Assembly: GCA_024349245.1 (NCBI GenBank)
Contig: JALDNG010000525.1
Span: 1 to 64,000 of the forward strand
Origin: Neodontobutis hainanensis
Lineage: Eukaryota > Chordata > Actinopteri > Gobiiformes > Odontobutidae
Length of the DNA: 64,000 bases
Reading direction: 5' to 3'
The notes under the pieces were generated by a model that saw only the letters and a program-made list of their open reading frames with translations, was not told the origin of the DNA and searched no databases. Below, piece after piece: positions 33,617 through 45,231 of the stretch. How positions within the stretch are numbered: position 1 is the first letter of the stretch; each line of letters starts with the position of its first letter. Made by a program: the position numbers and the translations under genes.

Positions 33617-35322
33617 ATGAAGTTTTTCGACTTGATAATTCATAGAAAAGATCAAAGCTCACAAACGTTTAGACTAACAGCTGATGAACTGAGTCAACCA
33701 CTTTCTGTGTCTTTTAATATCTTGGAAAAATTAGGTCAAGGGTTTTAAGTGTTAAATCATTAAAGTTCTTATGGGGCCGTTTTCAAAGCATTGCACAAAG
33801 CCTCAAATAATATTCTTGCTATCAAGCAGGTGTCATTGGGTTCAGATATCAAAGAAATAATTAAGGAGATAAGCATTATGCAACAGTGTGATAGGTTTGC
33901 ATCTTTTTTTAATTTAGTAAATACGTCATCAAATACTACGGTAGTTATTATGAAAAATCTGAACTTTGGGTTCATAGTAAAATTTAACATAGATAATCAT
34001 GGAATTTTGCTCTGCCGGATCTGTTTTAGATGTTATGAAAAAGTTGAAAAAAACTGTTTTTTTGACCATAATTTAAGATAACTGAAGAGCAAATAGGTCG
34101 TATACTATTTGATGCATTGCAAGGTCTCGAATATCTTCATTTGCGTAGGAAAATACACCGGTATATTTTTTGTATTTAAAAGCGATATTAAAGCAGGAAA
34201 TATTCTACTTTCTCATGACGGGACTGCCAAGTTAGGTTTGTTTGTTTTTTTAACTTTTCAGCTGATTTCGGAGTTTCGGGAACTATTAATGTTTGGCTTT
34301 TGTAACTAATCAGGATACTGTAGCTAAGCGCTGCACCGTTGTAGGTACGCCTTACTGGATGGCACCTGAAGTGATTGAGGTAAATACAAAAGCTTATTTA
34401 AGGAGGTTGGATATGAGTATAAGGCCGATATCTGGTCTCTTGGAATAACGTGCATTGAAATGGCCGAAGGAAAGCCGCCTTTTTCTAATTTACACCCAAT
34501 GCGAGCTATATTCTTGATTCCTACGAGGCCTCCTCCAACATTTTCAAATCGAATGAATTTTTCAGATTTATTTCTTGATTTCGTTGACTTGTGTCTTAAA
34601 AAAGCTCCAAAAGAACGCCCAAATTCAACTCAGTTGTTGAGAGTTCGTTACGAAGTCTTATTTAAGCACGCTTTTATTTCAAAGTTCAAAAACAGCTCCT
34701 GCCTTATAAAATTGTTAGAACAATTAACACGTCCAAAACAGGAACGTAAAGTAAATTATTTTTGTCAACAAGAATTCAAATTCAGATGATGATCTTGACA
34801 CTTTAAATGAAGCAGAAAAACTAGCTGATATGCTTTTCGTTGACTTCGATTCCATCTTTAAGACTGCCAAATTAACATCACTAACAGCGGAAGAGGATAT
34901 CCCGGACGATTATGAATCATCCACCTTTGTAGTACACGAAGAGGAAGACTTGGGTAGTTTTTCCATACTATCAGGTACCATGGTGGTCAAGAATGTCGAC
35001 GAGAAACCAAATTTCCTCGAAACCGTTCAAGATGCTAAGCCAGAAGATACGAAGCAACTAAATAAGTTGAAAGACCTTGAATCGTTCGATGATGACATAT
35101 TTAAACGCATTCCACTTGATTCGAATGGATCTGTTGATGTCCCAGCGGTATTTTTTATCTCCGATTTGATAGTTGAGAAATCTTCCATTATCAGAGCTTG
35201 TGGGAAGACTCGAAAAGGTGGAGGAGGAAATCGAGCATGATATCAACGTGGTTAAAAAGCATTATGCTACAAAGCGGCAACCTATTCTTGAAGCGATATC
35301 CCTCAAAATGAAACAAATTTAG
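33617..35322 (+). CDS. Hippo-pathway Ste20 kinase (MST1/2, STK3/4 family)
   Basis: Twelve exons give a 482-residue protein, close to human MST1/2 (487 and 491). Introns: 33742-33765, 33895-33917, 33970-33992, 34056-34077, 34161-34182, 34236-34261, 34291-34313, 34380-34402, 34643-34666, 34751-34772 and 35148-35172 (22-26 nt). The kinase domain spans about residues 33-290: Gly loop L-G-Q-G-S-Y-G (39-45), Lys62 in A-I-K, H-R-D (150-152), D-F-G (170-172), activation-loop T186 in K-R-C-T-V-V-G-T-P-Y-W (equivalent of MST2 T180) and A-P-E. An acidic linker holds M-V-V-K-type sites. A C-terminal SARAH helix (about 434-482, H-Y-A-T-K-R-Q-P-I-L-E-A-I) would mediate dimerisation and binding to Salvador/RASSF proteins. 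All catalytic residues are present. The kinase phosphorylates LATS/Mob in growth control. The start is the first ATG in frame. Confidence 0.95.
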
Positions 35323-36662
35323 ATTATTATTTTGTAGTGTTTTGACTTTTCCCGTTGAATTACACAAACTTAACTTTGTTTTTATCGATTTTAACCACGC
35401 ATTTACTTTATCTACTTTTGTTCTTTTCTTTTACCAGGGAGATGTTAACTCTTAGACTTATAGCTCGACCAATGGTTTTGATTTTCAGATATATCTGCTC
35501 CGTAAAGTCTATTTAACATATTTTCGTTTTCTCATTGAAAGATAGTTAACTTTCCTGTTTAAAACGTATTAGTTGAAAAGGAAATTATGCTTTATTTTAA
35601 ATGTGTAGTCGATATATAAATTAAAATATTGAAAAATAAATCCTTAACCAAACAAATTGGAAAAAATATTTTTGGACTGAGGTAATTCGACTGTTGAAAT
35701 ACCTCGTTTGATTCTTGATTCTACTGTCCCCTGTTATAGCGTTCATCGTAATCCTTCTAAAAAAGATATAGCCTCAGATTTATAAAATTACTCCATATTT
35801 ATTTAAATAAAATAATTGAAGTGATATTAAATTTTCATTGATTCTACTTAAGAGCGTTCGAAGATAAATTTGCGTTGTATTCCACATTTAGCGAAACACG
35901 CCGATAATTTAACTTAAACCAAAACCATTTGAGTATGTAAATTTTTCAATTCATAAAAATAGAATTTACTCAATCCTTCAAACACATTCAATGAAAAGTG
36001 TTGTCAAACTATTTTTTTGATAAAATAAACCTGTTAGTGGATTTGAACGAGCCAAATAATTTCTGAGTTTTACTCAAATCAGGACTGTGTATGCACGCAA
36101 TCGAGTGATGATCTTTCAGATAGTTTTTTGGCTTTAAAATCTAAGCTTCCAGAAGGCTAATTTTATCCAGATTAGTATAATTTGGAGTTTACACCCCTTA
36201 AACTTCATCTCGCCTTTTACCCGTTGAGACACACTTATAAGCAGGATCTATACTGGTGTATTTTAAAAAATTAAGGCGTAAGATGTTTGGTTTATAACAG
36301 GTAATCTTCAAAAGAAACTTCAGTTCTTAGCTGTTAACGAAGACCGATTAATACAGACGCCAGATGAAAACTGTCAAATTACGATGCATTAAATTTGTTC
36401 ATAATTTTATAAAATATTTTAAAACGAAATGGGAAAAATATAATCTGACAAGCGACAAAATGATTGAGTTTTTTCCTTTGTTAGATCTAAAGGGTCTTAA
36501 AACTACGGTCTCCCTCCATTATATTGTCAAGTAACTTCTATTTAATTGAGGGAACAAGAGCTCTACTTTTCTAAATAGTTCTAAGTCCGTGAAAAATTAG
36601 TGCGGTTTATAAATTATGAAGTTAACATTTTTTCAAACTCGTAAAAAGAAAATTATCGACTT
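35323..36662. other. AT-rich non-coding stretch
   Basis: About 1.3 kb between the kinase gene and an unassigned minus-strand frame. It presumably holds the kinase 3' untranslated region (AATAAA-like motifs near 35635); no gene seen. Confidence 0.4.
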
Positions 36663-37316
36663 TTAGGAGTTTGAGCAAACAATGTGGTTGAATATTTTTA
36701 TTATCAACGATATTTTCCAAAGTTGAAGAGAAAAAAACAGCGATATTATATTCATTGATTTGTTATTACCATGTTGAAAACTCGAAAGAAAACGTAAATG
36801 ATCGAAAATAGTCAGTGACTGAAGTTGATCTAAAATAGATGACTTATTTTCTGAAGGAAAACTTTGGTAATCTAGCCTCCGTATTCTAAGTATAGTATTT
36901 GCCCAAGTGTTTAAAAATGATGAAATTTCAAGCACACCGTCGTGAGAGAAACTTTTTAGCCTTAGTTACAAATAATAGCCCGATAGTTGATGTACACATT
37001 TCTGAAGTGAAACAACACAACTTTTCGACCGATTGATAATTTAAAGAACATGCTCCGTGCAATGTAACGGTTAAAAATCATTATAATTTTGAGGACGAAT
37101 GATTTTAAGCTGTTTTGAACAACTTTTTGCTCGGGCTTCGGGATAAATATAGGCAACGTTTGTTTTGTCGAGCAGAGATACGTAAAACCTATCGGGGCTT
37201 CTTTCGAGTAAAGCTTACGTGCATGTGTGCCGAGTAGAGCTAAGCTTACTAGGTTCCACCGTTCAGCGCTTTCCTCCCTTCGGCCCTCTTTCGAGTGTAA
37301 ACACTAGTAGTGGGAT
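36663..37316 (-). other. Unassigned long minus-strand reading frames
   Basis: Two abutting frames are unusually long for this AT content. Positions about 37316-36962 are open for roughly 117 codons without a stop (S-A-E-R-W-N-L-V-S-L, then I-F-I-P-K-P-E-Q-K, then A-R-S-M-F-F-K-L-S-I). Positions about 36953-36663 hold some 96 codons (L-E-I-S-S-F-L-N-T-W-A-N, then P-S-E-N-K-S-S-I-L-D-Q-L). An 18-nt GT-AG segment (about 36966-36949) almost joins them but leaves the phase off by one. The upstream part overlaps the GC-rich island at 37165-37400, whose open frame could be accidental. No domain recognised. Confidence 0.33.
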
Positions 37317-37400
37317 AGTGTAGGACTCTCGTCTTCTTAAAACTGATTACCTCCTTGGTCCATTAAAACAAACGTAGCTTTGCGGAATTCGTTCGCCAAT
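37165..37400. repeat. GC-rich island with short internal repeats
   Basis: This patch stands out from its AT-rich surroundings. Related short motifs recur: CTTTCGAGTAAAGC near 37200 and CTTTCGAGTGTAAAC near 37288; CGAGCAGAG near 37170 and CGAGTAGAG near 37230; and two AAGCTTAC-containing stretches. It could be a SINE-like repeat, a structured RNA gene or conserved coding sequence. I found no tRNA-type A/B boxes and no match to snRNA or 5S sequences that I could defend. Confidence 0.35.
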
Positions 37401-37704
37401 GAATCCAGGTTATGGGATTCCTGTTTAATATGTAAAATCAACATGAATTAAATTTATTATGAAGGTGAAAGAGCATAAAATTTATTAAAAGTTGACAACC
37501 ATTACGTATTTTATGAAAAACGTGAATAAAATGGATCAAATAATTTATCGTACTTTGTTGGAAATTTTTCACAAATAATTCTTTTGAAGAATTGAGAAAG
37601 ATAGCAATCTAAATGAGAAACGCTAAAAATATCAAAGTGAACAAATTTTAAAAAGAAAATAAAGGGTAATGACACTAAATCTACATTCTCAAGTGGAATA
37701 CAAT

Positions 37705-39437
37705 TTAAATGGTAACTTTTTCAAGACTCCTCTGTGGTGGAGATAAGCTTAAATATCTCGCTTTGATCCTTTCTTCTATGAGCGGGCGGAAGTGTTTTAT
37801 CAAACCCTTAATAACGAGGAGTAGAAACCTGAATTGGCCAGGCTGCAGCATCCCCCAGAGCGCAAATAGTGTGCCCTTCAATTTGTTTTGTCACTTCCTA
37901 GAATCTTTGAAAAACAAAAACGTATAGTAAGTCGATTTCTTCAACTTTAGCCTCGCCGTTAACTAATTTATATTCTATTAAAACCTAATCTATTCATAAT
38001 ATTTCTAAGCCATGTGACGCCTTCACGACACGGGGTGCACTGTCCACAACTTTCGTGCTTGTAAAATTGGCTTAATCTAGCAATGCATTTTATAATGTCG
38101 GCCTATTTTATATTAACCCAAACCTGCTTGTTGATAACGATTACAGCGGCTGTGCCCAGCAGAACCGACCTTTTGTAATGATTCATAATCCATCAGAACA
38201 GTCTCAGCAACGCTTTAAAATTTTTGTTTTTATCATACTTCTTAGGAATAAGGGGAACAGAAGAACCCCCTGGTATTACAGCGAGGAGGTTATCCCAACC
38301 ACCTTTTACGTTGGTAAAAATACCTAAAACTCCTCCAGCATGTCTATCGATCAAATCTCTTAGAGGTACAGACATTTCCTCCTCAACGGTGCACGGAGAG
38401 TTCACATGCCCAGATATGTTAAAGAGCTTGAGTAAAAATGTATCTTGACCTTTGTACCGTGGTTGTTCTTTCGTCCAAATGAAGTGTACCAGCCAGGACC
38501 TCGTCTTAATATTGTCTGTAAATTTTGACGAAAATACTGGAGAAACGGCGATCGTTTCAACGTTAGAAACAATAGTTGGGCAACCAAATAACCCGATGTC
38601 TGCAGGAAATGGGGGTTTAAGGCGAGGTTTTCCTTGCTTTCCTTCGATACTTTCGATCAAAGCCTTGATAATTTGCTTTAAATACAGATTCTTCGCCACA
38701 TATATATGCCCCAGCACCCCGATGTACAAATATATCGAAATCGAATCCACTTTGACATGAGTTTTTTCCGATTAATCCAGCATTATAAGCTTCCAAAACA
38801 GCATACTAATAGTCAAACGCATATTTAACAGATATACAACAGGCTTCATTGTAGTATTCTCCTCTGACATAAATATACGCGGCACGTGCGTGTATCGCTT
38901 TACCAGCAATAAGGCAGCCCTCAAGTAATTTATGTGGTTCTTTTCTCAAAATTTCTCTGTCTTTACACGTTCCGGGTTCACTTTCGTCAGCATTAATAAC
39001 AAGATAACGAGGACGTATATCCCCTTCTCGGATCTTCTCCATAAATCCCCATTTGGTGCCGGCAGGAAACCCAGCACCGCCTCTTCCTCTCAAACCTGAA
39101 GCTTTCATATTCTTAATAATCCACTCTGAACCTTTCGACAAAATTTCTTTTGTTTTATACCAATCCCCCTGAGTTAAAAATTGAGAAAACCCTTTGAAAA
39201 GCCCCTTTTAATTTCCAATCGTATTGCCCGTATAGATTTTGGAAAATCCTATCCTCATCCTACGTTATCCCTAACTATTTTGCCTTTAGTGGTCCATACA
39301 CGGTTTTCTAAATTTGTGATTAGACTTTACCTCTGCTTTAACAGTTTGATCAGTTCCGGAAAATCGAACTTTTTTAACATAAAATTTTAACTTAGTTTGA
39401 ATTTATTCGAATAAGCACAAAATATTTTCCTTAGCAT
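37705..39437 (-). CDS. NDUFV1: NADH:ubiquinone oxidoreductase 51-kDa flavoprotein (complex I)
   Basis: Nuclear gene for the FMN/NADH-binding subunit in the complex I matrix arm; about 461 residues. Thirteen introns are well placed: 39308-39330, 39260-39283 (GC-AG), 39169-39190, 38806-38829, 38664-38685, 38516-38537, 38427-38449, 38303-38323 (21 nt), 38213-38238, 38103-38123 (21 nt), 37963-37984, 37898-37921 and 37807-37828. Key motifs: [15 protein letters not shown] (NADH/FMN), [29 protein letters not shown] and H-T-I-C (the four Cys of cluster N3). The N terminus is less sure. The frame needs an upstream exon; an ATG at 39437 (M-L-R-K-I-F) spliced over a 50-nt intron would give a short basic mitochondrial presequence followed by R-F-S-G. 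A one-base frame break near 38158-38165, before L-G-T-A-A, is probably a sequence error. Confidence 0.93.
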
Positions 39438-42400
39438 TCGTAATTACTCGCGCTTTTTCGTGGTCACTTTATTTTAGACCACCCAAGTTTTATTAATTAT
39501 CAGGTGAAGCTGTTTTTACAAAACAGCTGAAAATTTTTCACATATAAAATCAAATATTGAGTTTATTATTTTTCTTAATTCCTATGTTACTCTTCTACAC
39601 ATATTTCTGCTATACAGTTGTCATAAAGTATTGAAGAATTTGACAAATCATAGGTTATTTTAATAATTTTTTCATTTGGAATAATTTTAATTTTTACGTA
39701 AATTTAGCTAAAATGTGCCACTCAAAACAACTTTTGACTCGAAATACGCCAGTGTTAATAATGCGTTTTTATTTTTAAATCTCATTTCTTCGTTTTAATT
39801 GGTAGTGATGCCAAATGGATAATGTCATAAACAATCCCTCATCTTATGAAAGCTCAAATTTTTCAAAAAATGCCAAACTGAAAAAATTTTTTGAATTTAA
39901 GTTGCTTCTTTAGAGGCAAATTTAATGTCCTCGACACTTAATCATTTATTTGGTACAACATGTTACATTTACTTTAAGTTGTAAAAGACTGAAATTAAAA
40001 AAAACAAGTTCAAGAATCGTATGAATAAACTTCTCCGTAGATCAAGAAGAGCCAAACAATCACCGAGGATGCGCAGTAAAAATAAAGAGAAATATTCCAG
40101 GTTGCATGTGATTAAAATTTTCGATTTAAGATGGACAAATAATTATTCTCAATGTATGAAGTTTGATTATATTCATAGAAAAAATTTTATTTAAATTCTA
40201 CCTTTTCAACTTCATTTATGGTAGAATTATAGATCTGAGTAAATCTAAATTTTTTTAATCACTGCTTGTGAAAAAACTGTATCCTAATTTATTGTAATTT
40301 TCTGTCATAACTCGATAAACGAATAGCTTTAAACTATGTCAATATTGTATATTGCCAATAATTCCTTGATTTATGTCGAAAAGTTTCGATTAAATATGAT
40401 TTTATTCTCTATGTGTTTTAATTTCATCAGAATATATAAATGTGTTGAATGAGGTATTTTCTTCAACATCACTACAACCATTGGAGCTCAAGCAAAAAAT
40501 GCAGTTTTAAGCATCGAAAACATTATTTATCGTATCCAAAAATCATATTTATTAGCAACATGACAAAAAGATGAATTTTCAACTTATTATAAAAATATAC
40601 AAGTCTAGTGACTTGATGAATGACTGGCTAAAAAGCAGTTTACTTTTTTAAGCATAAATCAGGTTATTACATAATACCTAAAATATAATTAAATTAGAGA
40701 GATCCGATAGTTTCGAAAAGACATTACATCTAAGATTAGAGCGTGCGCCGTTAGCAGTCTTGGTTATTTTAAGAACTCATGGATGTAAATGATGAAATTG
40801 TCACTTTTTATATTTTCAAGCAGTTTATTTCTCTCTACCATAAATTACAAACTAATTTAGGTTAATATAAAGCGCCTTTATCATCTAAACCTCGCATTCA
40901 TTATAATCAAAAATAAACATAATTCCCGAGAATTAAAAATAACGAAAAAAATTTCAATAAAATACAAAGAGCAATTCAGCTCATGTAAAACGTTTACATT
41001 TGTGCCCATTGATAATTATACCATTTCAAGGAGAGGAAGTACCTGTTTCTTTAAAAAGATGACGATAAAGAGATAGTTTAAAATTAAAAATAATTAAAGG
41101 ACCAAACACAAAAGCCTCAACAGTTAAATTACTCAATGTTCGATTTTATATAGTTTATTAGGACTCAAATTATAAAGGATTTATTCTTTGAATGATAATA
41201 AATATGAAGTAACAAATTTAGTGATATTATTTAAGTGAATTAAAACCTAAATGTTCGTCGTTCATAATTGAGCGTAAAATAATTTTTAGTTTCTATGTTC
41301 GCCATTAGATAAAAGTAGAATTCTACTTTAAATAAAACACAAAACAATATTATTTTAATTAAAGCAGGCTATGTCTTACAGTCCTGTAATTTATCACGTA
41401 AGGTAGTTTCAGATCACGAATATTTAGTCAAGATTACAGCTACGTACATGACTAATTTTCATTATGTTCCATTTTACTCGAGCAAATGCCCAGTTTTCTG
41501 GTAAATTTTAAAAAGGTTGTCTTATTATTTGAGATGTAATTGGGATCCTTGAAAAATTCAAAGTAATTTTGCTACAGATACGTTTAAGTTTTGAAAAAAA
41601 TCTATTTCAACTCATGAGTTGCAAGGAAAAAGAAACTCGTTAAATGCTGTTTACACCTGCGCAGAAGATCAAAAACTCACTACAATCAACAAACAAAATT
41701 TGGGGTGTTCTTAAATTTATTTTTAGCGATAAAAATATCGTTTAACTATTCAAGAATCTGTTGAATTTGATAAATTACAGAAAGATTACTTTGATCTTGT
41801 GTGTCTCTAAAAATTAAATTTTAAAAATAATGAATGAACGATGAGATTTTTTATCCAACAAACTCCATAATCGCTTTTTACCAGAGTGAAAGATTATTTT
41901 TCCGCACTTTTAAGCCGCTTGTATATATTTCTTATTTGAAAAGCAATGTAAATCACGATAATACTTTTTAAATTAGAGTTCATGTTCTATTTGTAATAGA
42001 TACTGTTGAAGAGTCGTATAAATGATATTTCTTACTGAATTTTAAAACAAAGATAGAACAGATGAATCAGAATTTCCTTTGTCTGACAAATGATATAATT
42101 ATGTTAGCAGACATAAGATTCTAGTTTTCAATCTGAAGAATGTATCCACTTAAGGTTGTCATAAAAGTGAAATGAAGAAATGAGCTTTAATTGGTATTTT
42201 GAGAATTTTCTTTTTTATATAATAAAACAGCAAACTATCAATTTATTTTTAATATTTGAATGAAATTTGGCTTATTTTAAACAATCGAATTTCGATTGAG
42301 TGTACTAAGGGAACAAATATCTGATTTTGGGATACGAGGTTCAGCCAAGGAATATCAACGGGTATGTTGAAATCCAAATAATTTAATTTCTAAACAAATG

Positions 42401-42840
42401 TGGAATTATATGTTGAGAAAATATTTATCTCTTTGTATTTTGGGCTTATAAATCAATAGAACTGTCTTTTAAAGAGTGAATCTTGTGTCTAGTCTTGATA
42501 ACCGATCGTTAAAATAAACCGTTACATTGTTTTTGTTTTTTGAATCTAGTATGAAATTATTTTAAGTATAAATATCATCAAAAAACAAGTTTTTTGTTGA
42601 TTTATATATTAAATGTAAGGTTTATAGTTTGAATAAATGTTGATAACATTCTAATTTTTTCAGACAAATACACAATAAAAGCATTGTCTCTTAAACATTT
42701 CTACTGGTTTCATTGACAAAAATCACTGGAATAATGTCTGAATTTTTCCATCTGTAAAGGAAACTTTGAACAATATTTTGTTTAAACATAACAATAATCT
42801 GTCAAATCTTGTATAATGGAGAAAACAACGAACATTTCCT
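39438..42840. other. AT-rich non-coding stretch
   Basis: About 3.4 kb with very high A+T and only short frames. No gene, RNA gene or repeat could be supported. Confidence 0.5.
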
Positions 42841-43089
42841 TTGGGTGATGGGTGGCAACTCTTAAAGATACGTTGTATGGCGGCAGATAAGGGCTTAGAA
42901 AAAAAGAAAAAATATTTTTTTAAAGCTATAACCCATTCAACAAATGAATGGTATTTTGAATTTCAAACCTATTCTGCTTCGTTTAATAAAGGCCTGCCTC
43001 GAGGTTGCAGAAAAAGGCAAGGAAATTTAACGGGTTTAAAAAACACACTCGATATGGCTAAACGCGTTTCAATTCGCTTTTCTGATTGA
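42841..43089 (+). CDS. Possible unassigned gene fragment
   Basis: An open frame of about 80 codons. An ATG at 42877 (M-A-A-D-K-G-L-E-K-K-K-K) would give a 70-residue basic product with N-E-W-Y-F-E-F-Q-T-Y and a C-R-K-R patch, ending at a stop in 43087-43089. Codon content is richer in G+C than the flanks, and another short open frame follows on the same strand. No domain recognised; it may be one exon or a remnant. Confidence 0.27.
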   Translation: MGDGWQLLKIRCMAADKGLEKKKKYFFKAITHSTNEWYFEFQTYSASFNKGLPRGCRKRQGNLTGLKNTLDMAKRVSIRFSD

Positions 43090-44342
43090 ACGTGAGACTG
43101 GTAATACCTGAAACCAAGACTATTAACTTCGGCCCGAGTTTATGTTCACCATCAAATTTTAATACAATTCGACTGGTTTTTACTCAGTCTGAACTCTTAA
43201 AATATTACTAGACTTTTCCTTTTTCATTCTTATATTGTCAAAGTTATTCAAAAAACAATGTGAATCTTGCTTCGTTGAACTGAAAAGCCAAAAAAGTGAA
43301 AATTTCCAAAGGTGACATGAAATATTTTGTCCAAAATTGATCAACTCATAAAAGATTTGGTTGAAAAATATGTTCGTAAAAAGGTGAATATCTTGAACTC
43401 GAACAAAAACTAAAAGTGATTGACAAGTACAATTCTTCAAAAAAGCAAGATTTCTTTTGAAAAAATAAATAAATGATAGGTTTTATTGTTTTCGCTTAAA
43501 TGATGAATACTTTGATTCTCAAAGCATCTTTAAAGTTTAAAAGGAAAGAGATTTTTATACATTTAATTATCCGTCATCATCAATTAAAATGGCTATAAAA
43601 CCTTCTAATTTTAGGCATTTGCTTGTTTGAATGTTTTAATAAAACCATTAGTTCGAATATTCAAGGTTAATATCAGTTAGAAAGAAATAAAAAGTGATTT
43701 GAAAAAACAATTAGAGGTCTGGAAACAAATTTCACCTGAAACTGTTTGGAGTTTAAAATATCATCAATATGGTAATGTCGAGAGAATTTTTGAAGCATAT
43801 TATAATGTAAGCTTTAAAAATATTATGTTATCCTGCCAAAATAATTCACTTATCTTTTACATATATAATTCTTTAATTATATGATTAAATCGGTTGAAGT
43901 ACAACTATTATTCAATCAAAAATGTAACTTTATCAGAAAATTGAATGTTATCATATATTTTATATCACTTACCTGGAAATTCAAATTAGTCTTTTGATTA
44001 AACGAAAAATTTCTCGATTATTACATACAATTTAGCTTTTTCAACAGATTATAAAAATATCGACACGTTTCACTTGTATGTAATAAGTAAGTGTACAAAA
44101 TATTACACATTTCACCTGTTTGATTCATCCAAATATGCTTGAATATGCTTGAACACGATTCAAAACTATTATTAATCCAAATTTTAAATGAGATTTTAAA
44201 TTTTACAATGTTTTTCTTGAATGTTCTGATTCATAATTATCATGGAGATTTGATGGATCTCGATAACTAGCTTCAGTCACAAATGGGAATTTAAAATATT
44301 CACGATGGTTTATTTAGGCATGTGTGTGTTTACCTAGAAATA
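43090..44342. other. AT-rich non-coding stretch
   Basis: About 1.25 kb with short frames only (for example 43699-43884 on the plus strand, containing W-S-L-K-Y-H-Q-Y-G, too weak to call). Confidence 0.4.
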
Positions 44343-44880
44343 ACTACAAACATGTTAAATGGTAAAGGCAGAAACACATTACATGATTTGAGATAACAGA
44401 CAGTCTATCTCTGAAAAAATTGTCCAAAAAAGGTTTCGACAAAGGAATATGAATGATATCAGAACAAATCCAAGGCATTTCGTCAACAAAAGTCGTATAT
44501 ACCGACTAAAGGCGATTATAATTTATAGAAATTAATCATAACTTTTTTGGCTGGTTTTAGCCTAAAAGTTTAAGATAACCAATCCATTCTTCCAATAACT
44601 CTGTTTTAATCTCCCAGGTTCAACTGGATAATCGTTTTACTGAGCTTGCGCGATCTATTTCAAATTTAGCCGGCTTTCTGTTTGATAAAATCGTTTGAAA
44701 ATGATTTTATTTGCAGTACTATCGTGGATATGCAGTTTATGTTTCATTGTATTTTCAATCATAGATGTAATATTTTTATTTTAACTGGTTAGATGGTTAC
44801 AGTTAGCGATTTAGAATGCGATTTTATCAATACTGTTGTGGCCTGCAACCGATTAAATATTGTAGGTGAAAATATTTGAT
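44343..44880 (+). other. Coding-like exons of an unassigned gene
   Basis: From an ATG near 44352 (M-L-N-G-K-G-R-N) the plus strand gives a series of protein-like segments: S-I-S-E-K-I-V-Q-K-R-F-R-Q-R (about 44400-44530), V-Q-L-D-N-R-F-T-E-L-A-R-S-I-S-N-L (about 44580-44692), then Y-Y-R-G-Y-A-V-Y-V-S-L after a clean 24-nt GT-AG intron (44693-44716), and finally M-V-T-V-S-D-L-E-C-D-F-I-N-T-V (about 44791-44878). Only the one intron is certain; other joins need an indel or an unseen splice site. It converges with the minus-strand frame at 44938. Family unknown. Confidence 0.4.
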
Positions 44881-44937
44881 TCTCAGTGTTTTTATTGGAA
44901 TTCATATGTGCTACTCTTTCTTTTATTATTTGCCTCC

Positions 44938-45231
44938 TCAACGACTACCTTTATATTGGAATTCCTCCGATGCTTTGTATGATATATTACGGTTGGCGGT
45001 ACGACACTTTGATATTTTAGGTTCGTGACACGACCTCAACAGCTGAGACACGTTGTTTTTGAGCCCATGCAAATTCTCAATCATCAAACATTCCAGTTCA
45101 CAAAAATCGAAGGAATTGTGAAGGTTGTCTTCAGTATTGCTCAATTTTTCCTCATGTTCGTTGGGTATATTTTTTATTTTTATTAGATTTTTGATTGGAT
45201 TGTTTTCTCGATAAACCCAAATATTCTTCAT
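44938..45231 (-). CDS. Hypothetical protein, 97 residues
   Basis: An uninterrupted ATG-started frame of 97 codons on the minus strand. The product is polar, with Asn/Glu-rich stretches and three Cys (F-C-E-L-E-C, R-S-C-H-E-P-K, K-C-R-T-A-N). There is no signal peptide or membrane segment. Length and composition suggest real coding sequence in such AT-rich DNA, but no family is recognised and it may be one exon of a longer gene. Confidence 0.4.
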   Translation of the reverse strand: MKNIWVYRENNPIKNLIKIKNIPNEHEEKLSNTEDNLHNSFDFCELECLMIENLHGLKNNVSQLLRSCHEPKISKCRTANRNISYKASEEFQYKGSR

